Positions 31,948 through 38,951 of a DNA stretch of 64,000 bases are shown piece after piece. A program made the translations under genes and the position numbers. Position 1 is the first letter of the stretch; every line of letters begins with the position of its first letter. The DNA comes from JAMXLO01 sp963812475 (lineage in GTDB: Bacteria > Pseudomonadota > Alphaproteobacteria > Acetobacterales > Acetobacteraceae), in the NCBI GenBank assembly GCA_963812475.1, contig CAWEVI010000045.1, positions 59,707 to 123,706 on the forward strand. The letters are read 5' to 3'. Below the pieces are notes generated by a model. It saw nothing but the letters and a program-made list of their open reading frames with translations, was not told the DNA's origin and did not search any database.

Positions 31948-32895
31948 ATGGAAAAGCGTAAACTTGGCGGTTCGGGCATCGAGATTCCTCCGCTGATGTT
32001 CGGCGGCAACGTGTTTGGCTGGACCGCCGATGAGGCGACGTCGTTCCGGCTGCTGGATGCGCTGATCGCGGCCGGATTCAATGCGATCGACACGGCGGAC
32101 GTTTATTCCGTGTGGGCGCGCGGCCATCAGGGCGGCGAGTCGGAAACCGTAATCGGCAACTGGCTGAAGCGCCGCGGCAAGCGCGACGACGTCATCATCG
32201 CGACCAAGGTCGGCGCGCAGATGGGTTCCGGCGACAAAGGGCTGTCGCGCGCCTGGATCATGCAGGAGGTGGATGCGTCGCTGAAGCGGCTGCGGATCGA
32301 TACCATCGACCTGTATCAGGCGCATCGCGACGATCCGGACACGCCGCAGGAGGAATCCGCGCAGGCATTCGCCGATCTTGTGAAGCAGGGTAAGGTGCGC
32401 GCGCTCGGTGCATCGAATTTTTCCGCCGCGCGGCTGAAGTCGGCGCTCGATGTCAGTCGCAAGTTGGGCCTGCCGCGCTACGAATCGCTGCAGCCGCATT
32501 ACAATCTGGTCGAGCGCCCGGTCTACGAGGCCGAACTGGAACCCCTGTGCAAGGACGCAGGCCTCGGCGTGATCAACTACTACGCGCTGGGCGCCGGATT
32601 CCTGACGGGCAAATACCGTTCGGCAGCAGATCTTTCAAAAAGTCCGCGCGGCGGCGGGGTGAAGAAGTACCTCAACGACCATGGCTTCCGCGTGCTGAAG
32701 GCGCTGGACGATGTGTCGGGGCGGCACAACGCGACGCCGGCGCAGGTGGCGTTGGCGTGGCTCATCGCGCGGCCAAGTGTGACGGCGCCGATCGCCAGCG
32801 CCACCAGCCTCGAACAGTTGCACGACATCCTCAAGGCAGTGGAATTGAAGCTCGATGCACAGGACATCGAGACGCTCAACGCCGCCAGCGCGTGA
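31948..32895 (+). CDS. Aldo/keto reductase
   Basis: 315 residues; GGAGAG precedes the ATG. Catalytic tetrad regions of the AKR barrel are present: IDTADVY (Asp, Tyr), IIATKVG (Lys) and LYQAHRDDPDTP (His). The cofactor-binding C-terminal region ATPAQVALAWLIARPSVTAPIASATSLEQLHDIL is typical of NADPH binding in the YajO/Tas-like group. It reduces an aldehyde or ketone; the substrate is unknown. It is convergent with the DHA2 pump 16 bases away. Confidence 0.9.
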   Translation: MEKRKLGGSGIEIPPLMFGGNVFGWTADEATSFRLLDALIAAGFNAIDTADVYSVWARGHQGGESETVIGNWLKRRGKRDDVIIATKVGAQMGSGDKGLSRAWIMQEVDASLKRLRIDTIDLYQAHRDDPDTPQEESAQAFADLVKQGKVRALGASNFSAARLKSALDVSRKLGLPRYESLQPHYNLVERPVYEAELEPLCKDAGLGVINYYALGAGFLTGKYRSAADLSKSPRGGGVKKYLNDHGFRVLKALDDVSGRHNATPAQVALAWLIARPSVTAPIASATSLEQLHDILKAVELKLDAQDIETLNAASA

Positions 32896-32911
32896 CGCTG
32901 CGCGTGGGGCC

Positions 32912-34489
32912 TCAGTCGTTCAATTGCACGACCTCGGGGGCCGGCGCATGGCGTGGGCCGCGCATCAGCAACAGCAGCAGCAGCGACGGCGCGGTGGTAA
33001 AGATCATCAGCACGTAATCGTCGACATAGGCGATAATCTGCGCCTGATGGTTGACGATCCGGTCCAGCATCATCGCGCCATGTTGGCTTGACGGATCCAG
33101 CCACGCCTTCGCCGGTCCCAGTGCCTGCAATGCGCGGTTGAACGGATTGACAGAGCCGCCGATCACCTCGTGCAGCGCCTGCGCGTTATGGGCGAGCAGC
33201 GAGGTGGTCACCGACACGCCGATCGCCGCGCCGATGTTGCGGCCCAGGCTGAATAGCGCAGCACCCTCCGTGCGCAGGCCAGGTGCGAGCGTGGCGAAGG
33301 CGAGCACCTGCAATTGCGTGAACACCAGGCCCATCCCGGCGCCCTGCAGCGCAATGGTGATGATGATCTCGTGCGCCGACACGTCCGGCGTCCAGCCGGT
33401 CATCGTCCAGAACGACCAGCATTGTAGCACCAGACCGAGCGCCGCCAGAAGACGCGGATCGACACGCGTCAACACTCGCCCGCCCAGCACGATGGCGATC
33501 AGGGTGCCGACGCCGCGAGGCGCCATCAGCAGACCGGCGGTCGCCACCGGATAATTGCCGAGCGTCTGCAGCCAGGGAGCCATCAGCGCGATCGACGCGA
33601 CCAGCAGGGTGCCGACGGCGAACATCAGCACGAGGCCCACGGAAAAATTCACGTCATGGAACAGCACCGGCCGTATCAACGGCCGCGGCGCCCAGGCCGT
33701 GTGCACCAGGAACAGGTAGATCGCGAGGCCGGCGAGCACCGACTCGATCATGATCTCGCGGGAGGTGAACCAATCCTGATTGTTGCCGCGATCCAGCATC
33801 AACTGAAGCGCACCGATGCCGGTACTGAGCAGGACGAAGCCGAGCCAGTCGAAGCGCAGGTGGCTCTCGCCCTCGCCTTCGTGCATGAATACCAGCAACC
33901 CGAGCGTCGCCAGCACACCGAACGGCAGATTGATGTAGAATACGTAGCGCCAGTTGTACATCTCGGTCAGGTAACCGCCGAGCGTGGGCCCCAGGATAGG
34001 TCCGATCATCACGCCCATGCCCCAGACCGCCATCGCAAAGCTGCGCCGCTCGACGGGATAGATGTCGAACAGGATCGCTTGCGACAGCGGCACCAGGGCG
34101 GCGCTGCACACGCCCTGCATCAGGCGGAACGCGACGATCTGCTCCAGCGTCTGGGCCGCGCCGCACAACATCGACGTGATGGTGAAACCGATGATGCAGG
34201 TGACGAACAGCCGTTTGCGACCGAACCGCGCGGCGAGCCAGCCGACCGGCGCGGTCATGATGGCCGCAGCGGTGATGTAGGTTGTCAGCACCCAGGTGAT
34301 CTCGTCGTAGCTCGCCGAGAAGCTGCCCTGCATATAGGGCAGCGCCACATTGGCGATCGTCTGGTCGAGCGACTGCAGCAGGGTGGCGCAAATGATGCAG
34401 GCGGTAATCATCCCGCGATGCTGCGCACGCTGCGGCAACGTCAGACCGCCCGCGACAGGCATGGTTCCCTGGCCCGTCAAGGCCGCCAT
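32912..34489 (-). CDS. DHA2-family MFS efflux pump (EmrB/QacA-like)
   Basis: 525 residues with about fourteen membrane segments and GGAGGAAA before the ATG. Motifs: LLQSLDQTIANVALPYMQ, WLAARFGRKRLFVT (MFS motif A), and the DHA2 motif C-like GPILGPTLGGYLTEMYNWRYVFYINLPFGVLA. It should expel hydrophobic compounds by proton antiport. The usual partner EmrA (membrane fusion protein) is not next to it. Confidence 0.92.
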   Translation of the reverse strand: MAALTGQGTMPVAGGLTLPQRAQHRGMITACIICATLLQSLDQTIANVALPYMQGSFSASYDEITWVLTTYITAAAIMTAPVGWLAARFGRKRLFVTCIIGFTITSMLCGAAQTLEQIVAFRLMQGVCSAALVPLSQAILFDIYPVERRSFAMAVWGMGVMIGPILGPTLGGYLTEMYNWRYVFYINLPFGVLATLGLLVFMHEGEGESHLRFDWLGFVLLSTGIGALQLMLDRGNNQDWFTSREIMIESVLAGLAIYLFLVHTAWAPRPLIRPVLFHDVNFSVGLVLMFAVGTLLVASIALMAPWLQTLGNYPVATAGLLMAPRGVGTLIAIVLGGRVLTRVDPRLLAALGLVLQCWSFWTMTGWTPDVSAHEIIITIALQGAGMGLVFTQLQVLAFATLAPGLRTEGAALFSLGRNIGAAIGVSVTTSLLAHNAQALHEVIGGSVNPFNRALQALGPAKAWLDPSSQHGAMMLDRIVNHQAQIIAYVDDYVLMIFTTAPSLLLLLLMRGPRHAPAPEVVQLND

Positions 34490-34593
34490 TCGTTTCCTCC
34501 GGCCACCGGTCCGTTGCGCGGCGGTGCTTCGTCCCGATCCTGAGTGATCGGACCGTGGCGATCAAGCCGAAATGTGAGCGCCGGTCTCACCGA

Positions 34594-35185
34594 TCAGAAG
34601 CCGGCGAGCATGAGGACGCCCGCCAACGCGAGCACTGCATTGCCGCTGATGGAATAGCGCAGCATTTGCGAGACCAGCCTGAGCCGGGTCAGGCTCGTGC
34701 CGATCGCCTGTCCGAACGCGAGCATGGCCATGCTCAAGCAGAAGATTGAGGCGGCTGCCGCGGCATAGGTGACGCCACCGATGCCTCCGGCGATGGCAAG
34801 CCCGATATTGTTGATCGAAAGCGTTGCGCTAAGAATGAGAACTCTCGCCGAGACCAACCGAAGTCCGTTCAGCAAATCTGGTGAGGGGATTGGTGAACTG
34901 GACGACCGCTCCAACCTGTTCGCAAGCGATACTTACGGCCGCAAGAAGGACCAGCAGGCCACCGCCGAGCATGTCGGGCAGTCTAGGTGGCAACACTTCA
35001 CGAATTTGTCGCCCGACAGTCAAAGCGACCAGGGTGATCAAAGTCGTGACGGCGGCAATCAGAAGGTTCCGCTCCCACCGGATCCTTCGTCGCTTCATTC
35101 CGTATGCAATTCCGACTGTCAGATTATCGGCATTGGCAGCGAGCGCGAACAACACGGTCGATCCAATTCTATCGAAAATCACCAT
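34594..35185 (-). pseudogene. MntP/YtaF-like manganese efflux protein, frameshifted
   Basis: Two overlapping frames together make one protein. The first (35185 down to 34829) gives ALAANADNLTVGIAYGMKRRRI and three membrane segments. The second (about 34843 down to 34594) gives VLILSATLSINNIGLAIAGGIGGVTYAAAAASIF, the second half of this pseudo-symmetric family. The join is exact if one A near 34843 is removed (...VGLGE|VLILSATL...). The span of 592 bases minus one gives 197 codons, the normal family length. It is either a recent pseudogene or a sequencing error. It lies 37 bases after soxA. Confidence 0.8.
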
Positions 35186-35222
35186 AACGGTCCCGTGACG
35201 TATCGCGCCGCTACGCCTGTTA

Positions 35223-36014
35223 TCACGGTCGAACGGCTGGTGTCTCTACCTTGAGCAAGTTGGATCGCCAGCCCAGGTAAAGTTCGAGGTTCGTCAGTTC
35301 TTCTGAATCCGCCGCGAACGGCTCGGCACGAACGCCCACCATGCAGTTGCGAAGACGTCGGTCGAGTGAACCCATGGTCTGCCATTCCAGCCGATATTCC
35401 GGGTAGCCGTTGGGGTGGCCCTGCGGGATCACGCTGCCGCCGAGGCGCTGGCCGGCCAGCCCGTCGTGGCACTGGCTGCAGGACAGGTTGAGCTGGCCTT
35501 GCCGCGTGGTGAACAGCGCCTTCCCCGCTTCGAAGAACGGCCGCGCCGGACCATCGATCTCGACCTGCACCGGCATGCCGCGCGATTGCAGCCCGACATA
35601 GGCGGACAGGCCGAGCAACGCGTCGCTCTCCGGTGGCAACGACGGCGCCGCCTGGCGCTCGATCCGGCACTGTTCGATCCGTTGCGTCAACGTGATCGGC
35701 CGGCCAAGCCGCGCATCGTATCGGGGATAGCGCGCCGCCACGCCGCGCATCGCGACGGACGCGGCACCATGACAATCCGCGCAACTGCGACCGACGGTCC
35801 CGACGCGCTCCGACCACAGCGCCTCGCCTTGCTGCACCCACAGGAAGCCCGGGTTGCTGGCGTCATCGTCCTGCATGGCCCGCGTCTCTGGGCCCGCATC
35901 GTCGTACCCCGAGTGTTTCTCAGCAGCCGAACCGATCGAGGCCAGCAGCGTCAGCGTCGCCGCGAGCACCAACCGCTTAAGGAACGATCCCTCGGTTCTG
36001 CGCCCATCTGTCAT
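35223..36014 (-). CDS. soxA: SoxA, diheme c-type cytochrome subunit of SoxAX
   Basis: 263 residues with a signal peptide (LKRLVLAATLTLLASIGSA). It has two heme-binding motifs, SCADCHG and CSQCHDG, and the conserved cysteine ligand near the C-terminus in LRNCMVGVRAEPF that carries the persulfide in SoxA. With SoxX it oxidatively attaches thiosulfate or a related sulfur compound to the SoxY carrier in the periplasm. It is separated from soxZ by a palindromic repeat, unlike the rest of the cluster, where genes overlap. Confidence 0.93.
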   Translation of the reverse strand: MTDGRRTEGSFLKRLVLAATLTLLASIGSAAEKHSGYDDAGPETRAMQDDDASNPGFLWVQQGEALWSERVGTVGRSCADCHGAASVAMRGVAARYPRYDARLGRPITLTQRIEQCRIERQAAPSLPPESDALLGLSAYVGLQSRGMPVQVEIDGPARPFFEAGKALFTTRQGQLNLSCSQCHDGLAGQRLGGSVIPQGHPNGYPEYRLEWQTMGSLDRRLRNCMVGVRAEPFAADSEELTNLELYLGWRSNLLKVETPAVRP

Positions 36015-36040
36015 GACCGTTCGCGGGCCTGATCCGAAGA

Positions 36041-36090
36041 TTGACCCGGCCGTCCCGCCGTCTCGGTGCCGTGAGGTATGGCCGGGTCAA
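36041..36090. repeat. Palindromic dispersed repeat between soxA and soxZ
   Basis: TTGACCCGGCC (36041-36051) and GGCCGGGTCAA (36080-36090) are exact complements. The flanks TCATGACCG (36011) and CCATGACGG (36098-36106) extend the symmetry. It is related to the copies at 22191, 31797 and 46998. It may act as a transcript-stabilising or attenuating structure inside the sox run. Confidence 0.75.
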
Positions 36091-36141
36091 GTCTGGCCAT
36101 GACGGTAAACCGATCATGAGGTAAAGCAGATCCACAGCACA

Positions 36142-36462
36142 TCATTCGACGGTGACGTTGGCCGTTTCCGTTTGCACAGTGCCATGGTCGTCGGTGAATC
36201 GCATGATCAACGTGCCGCTCTCCTGGGCCACCACGGCGAACGACAGGAACGGATTGGCCGCAATGGCGGGAAACAGGTCGGCGCGCAGCACCTCCTCACC
36301 GTTGTACGTGCAAACGAAACTGTTGATGATGTCGCGCGGGATCACCTCGCCCATGGCATCGCGACGCTGACCGCTCTCCATCGGATGCGAGATCAGCAGC
36401 TTCACGTCGAACGCCTCATCCTTTTTCACCCGCTTCGGCACATTGATCAGCACGCGGACCAT
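36142..36462 (-). CDS. soxZ: SoxZ, sulfur-carrier complex subunit
   Basis: 106 residues from the ATG at 36462 with GAGGG upstream, ten bases after soxY. The immunoglobulin-like SoxZ fold is recognisable: VRVLINVPKRVKKDEAFDVKLLISHPMESGQRRDAMGEVIPRDIINSFVC and FTDDHGTVQTETANVTVE at the end. No signal peptide is seen; SoxZ normally travels to the periplasm with SoxY. It should form the SoxYZ heterodimer. Confidence 0.93.
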   Translation of the reverse strand: MVRVLINVPKRVKKDEAFDVKLLISHPMESGQRRDAMGEVIPRDIINSFVCTYNGEEVLRADLFPAIAANPFLSFAVVAQESGTLIMRFTDDHGTVQTETANVTVE

Positions 36463-36472
36463 GTCATCGCCC

Positions 36473-36907
36473 TCAATCGATGCACGCGGCCAGCGTGACC
36501 AGCAGATCGACGCTGTCGCGCCAGCAGCTGCCATCGCTCAGCTTCGCCACCGCGATCACCGTCTGCGACGTGGCCAGCCGGATGCGCGTGGCCAGCCGTG
36601 CGGCGCCGGCCCGTGGACCAAACTGCAGGCGGACGACATGCGGCAGCGGATTGCCCTCGGCGAACACGTCGATGCTGCGCACCTGCGAAACCGGTGCATC
36701 GACGCTGACCGTCATGGCCACCGCGTTGCCGTTCTCCACCATGACCGGCAGGTCGAGCTTCACCCGGCCGTCGCGCAGTTCCCCCTCGCCGACCAGTTCG
36801 GTAATCAGCGCCGCGACCTGCGCCGGCGTGGCGCGCGCCGGTCCGGGCCGCAGCGGCAACAGCATTCCGGAGGCGCCGGCCACCACCAGGAAGCGGCGGC
36901 GGTTCAC
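36473..36907 (-). CDS. soxY: SoxY, sulfur-carrier subunit with altered C-terminus
   Basis: 144 residues from a GTG overlapping the soxX stop. The N-terminus MNRRRFLVVAGASGMLLPLRPGPARA is a Tat-type signal (RRRFL). The domain matches SoxY (ALITELVGEGELRDGRVKLDLPVMVENGNAVAMTVSVDAP). SoxY normally ends in GGCGG, whose cysteine carries the sulfur substrate on a flexible arm. Here the end is DLLVTLAACID, so the cysteine is kept but the flanking glycines are lost and two residues (Ile, Asp) follow it. Confidence 0.88.
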   Translation of the reverse strand: MNRRRFLVVAGASGMLLPLRPGPARATPAQVAALITELVGEGELRDGRVKLDLPVMVENGNAVAMTVSVDAPVSQVRSIDVFAEGNPLPHVVRLQFGPRAGAARLATRIRLATSQTVIAVAKLSDGSCWRDSVDLLVTLAACID

Positions 36908-37353
36908 GGCGCGCTCAGCGTGGCCAGGAACGCCACCACGTCCTCGATCTGCTGCGCCGTCAGCACCGGCTTGCCCCGCCATGCCCGTCCCACCCTGGTC
37001 AGTCCATCGACCGCATTATAGGACGGCATCACCGTATCCGGGTTCAGCTTCGCGGGATCGACGAGGCGCAGGCGGATTTCGCCGGGGCTCAGGCGCGATC
37101 CAACCCCGTCGAGCGACGGTCCGACCGTGCCTTGGAGATGCGGTTCCGGAAACGGCCCGGAATGGCACAGCAGGCAGGCGCTGAGCTGGCGGTTCTCGAC
37201 GATCTGTCGACCGCGCGCAGGATTGCCGGGCTGGCCGGTCAGCGACGCCTCCATCGCACCGCTGTCGCCCGCCGCCGCCGCGAGGCATCCGAGCAGAACC
37301 GCGGCCAGCGCATCAACCGAACGTCTCGGCGGTGATCGTCTTGAACCAGGCAT
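36904..37353 (-). CDS. soxX: SoxX, monoheme c-type cytochrome
   Basis: 149 residues from the ATG at 37353, overlapping the end of soxF by 41 bases. A basic N-terminus and hydrophobic stretch (SVDALAAVLLGCLAAAAG) form the signal. The heme motif ACLLCHSGPFPEPHLQG is followed by GPSLDGVGSRLSPGEIRLRLVDPAKLNPDTVMPSY, where Met is the distal heme ligand. It pairs with SoxA. Confidence 0.92.
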   Translation of the reverse strand: MPGSRRSPPRRSVDALAAVLLGCLAAAAGDSGAMEASLTGQPGNPARGRQIVENRQLSACLLCHSGPFPEPHLQGTVGPSLDGVGSRLSPGEIRLRLVDPAKLNPDTVMPSYNAVDGLTRVGRAWRGKPVLTAQQIEDVVAFLATLSAP

Positions 37354-38701
37354 TCGCGTAATCTGCTTCCTGGACACGCAGCGTCGCCGGAGCGTCGAGC
37401 GGACTGGTGCCGCCAGCGCCCTCGATGTCGGTGAGCTGTCCATTGACCGGCCGGTACACGCCGGCGACCGAAATGCCGTAGCCAGGCGCGACCAGACTGT
37501 AGCAGGTGTTGATCAGACGCGGCTCGGCCGGCGTGGCGCCCGCGAGCAGTTGCGCCACGGCATAGGCGCACACCTTGGCCTGCGCGTTCGCAGCGAACGC
37601 CGATTTCGGCATGGCGCCGGCGATGGCGGCATCGCCGACCACATGAACGGCAGGCTGAAGCCGCGATTCGAAGGTCACCGGATCGATTGGACACCAGCCC
37701 GTGCGGTCGGCGACGCCGGCTATTGCCGCGATGCGGCCGGCGCGCTGCGGCGGGATGACGTTGCCGACATCGGCCTTGTGCGTGCCGAAATCCGTCTCGA
37801 ATGTGTTGGTTGCCGGATCGACGCGGGTGACCTTGCCGCCGTCCGACAGCGATACCCATTCCAGCAGGCCTGGATACAGCTTCGGCCATGCCGCCTGGAA
37901 CAGCTTCTGTTTGGAGAACGCATCCTTCGCGTCCAGCAGCAGCAACTTCGAGCGCGGCTTCCTTGTCTTGAGGTAGTACGCGATCAGGCTGGCGCGTTCA
38001 TACGGACCGGGCGGACAGCGGTAGGGATTCGGCGGTGCCGACATGACTACCAAGCCGCCATCCGGCATCGCCTCAAGCTGGCTTCGCAGCAGCAGGGTCT
38101 GCGCGCCGGCCTTCCAGGCGTGCGGCATGCGTTCGGCAGCCGCCTCATCGTAACCGGGCAGCGCGCCCCAGGCGATATCGACGCCGGGCGACAGGATCAG
38201 GCGGTCGTACGGCAGGACAGTGCCGTCGCCCAGGGTTACGCGGCGAGCCGCGGGATCCACCGCCGTGGCTTCGGCCTGTATCACGCGAATGCCCTCGGCC
38301 ACGATTGCGGCGTAGGCGAAGCGCTGGGCGGCGATGTCGCGAAGTCCAGCGATCACCTCGTTGCTGAACGGGCATGCGGTGAACTGCGGGTTGGCTTCGA
38401 CCAGCGTAACGTCGAGGCGCGGATCGGCTCGACGCAGGAACCGCGCGGCGGTGGCGCCGCCGAACCCGCCGCCCACCACGACGACACGCGCCGACGCCTG
38501 GGCGCGCGCGACGAAGGGCGCGAGCAGGAGGGATGATGCGGACGCCAGGAAATTGCGGCGCGATACCGTGGCCCCCTCCCCCCAGCCCCCTCCCGCAAGG
38601 GGAGGGGGAGCCGTGGCGTTGTTGTGCCTGCTTCCCCTCCCCTTGCGGGAGGGGGTTGGGGGAGGGGCTGCCCCGGACTGCTGGTCATTTCGGGGCCGCA
38701 A
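37313..38701 (-). CDS. soxF: SoxF, sulfide dehydrogenase flavoprotein (FCSD-type) with repeat-encoded leader
   Basis: 462 residues if started at the TTG (38701), which is the only standard in-frame start before the Tat motif. Residues about 10-45 are encoded by a GC-rich palindromic repeat. A Tat signal SRRNFLASASSLLLAPFVARA then leads to the FAD-binding VVVVGGGFGGATAARFL. The two redox cysteines are in FTACPFSNEVIAGL and RTGWCPIDPVTFES. The C-terminus has the FCSD domain (PRLINTCYSLVAPGYGISVAGVYR). It oxidises sulfide or persulfide and passes electrons to cytochrome c, probably that encoded just upstream. Confidence 0.9.
   Translation of the reverse strand: MRPRNDQQSGAAPPPTPSRKGRGSRHNNATAPPPLAGGGWGEGATVSRRNFLASASSLLLAPFVARAQASARVVVVGGGFGGATAARFLRRADPRLDVTLVEANPQFTACPFSNEVIAGLRDIAAQRFAYAAIVAEGIRVIQAEATAVDPAARRVTLGDGTVLPYDRLILSPGVDIAWGALPGYDEAAAERMPHAWKAGAQTLLLRSQLEAMPDGGLVVMSAPPNPYRCPPGPYERASLIAYYLKTRKPRSKLLLLDAKDAFSKQKLFQAAWPKLYPGLLEWVSLSDGGKVTRVDPATNTFETDFGTHKADVGNVIPPQRAGRIAAIAGVADRTGWCPIDPVTFESRLQPAVHVVGDAAIAGAMPKSAFAANAQAKVCAYAVAQLLAGATPAEPRLINTCYSLVAPGYGISVAGVYRPVNGQLTDIEGAGGTSPLDAPATLRVQEADYANAWFKTITAETFG
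38571..38670. repeat. GC-rich palindromic repeat (CCCCTCCCCTTGCGGGAGGGG type)
   Basis: A left arm (about 38572-38607, CCCCCTCCC..CAGCCCCCTCCC..) and a right arm (about 38634-38668) are nearly perfect complements of about 35 bases each, with a loop near CCGTGGCGTTGTTG. The sequence is almost identical in its arms to the copy at 52803-52935. It lies inside the 5' end of soxF and would form a very stable hairpin in the mRNA. Confidence 0.88.
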
Positions 38702-38951
38702 CCCACACCGCGATCGCCACGCTCTCGTCGTGGGAGAAACCCTTGGCGATCCGGTCCATCACCGTCGCTGGCTTTGTGCCGGCACGGAACGCGTCCAGCG
38801 CAACCACGATCTCCTCAGGAACGCGGTTCGTCAGTGCCGGCGGCTGCGGCCCTGCGCCATGGCAGCCCGAACAGCCCAGCGCCCCCGGCGGGGGCGCGGC
38901 GCCCAAAGTGCCGAGCATCCCCGCCAGAACCAGACCTTTCCGTAGCCTCAT
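38685..38951 (-). CDS. Small c-type cytochrome (SoxE / FCSD heme subunit-like)
   Basis: 88 residues. A signal peptide (MRLRKGLVLAGMLGTLGAAPPPG) is followed by a single heme motif GCSGCHGAG and KPATVMDRIAKGFSHDESVAIAVWVA, where the Met of TVMDRIAKGF is the likely distal ligand. The ATG overlaps the stop of the molybdenum hydroxylase large subunit (ATGA), and its stop lies within the soxF start. It could serve as electron acceptor of SoxF, of the hydroxylase, or both. Confidence 0.82.
   Translation of the reverse strand: MRLRKGLVLAGMLGTLGAAPPPGALGCSGCHGAGPQPPALTNRVPEEIVVALDAFRAGTKPATVMDRIAKGFSHDESVAIAVWVAAPK

Noticed and set aside
31775..31996. 73-aa open frame before the aldo/keto reductase
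   Set aside because: It is mostly the palindromic repeat read through, and overlaps the reductase start.
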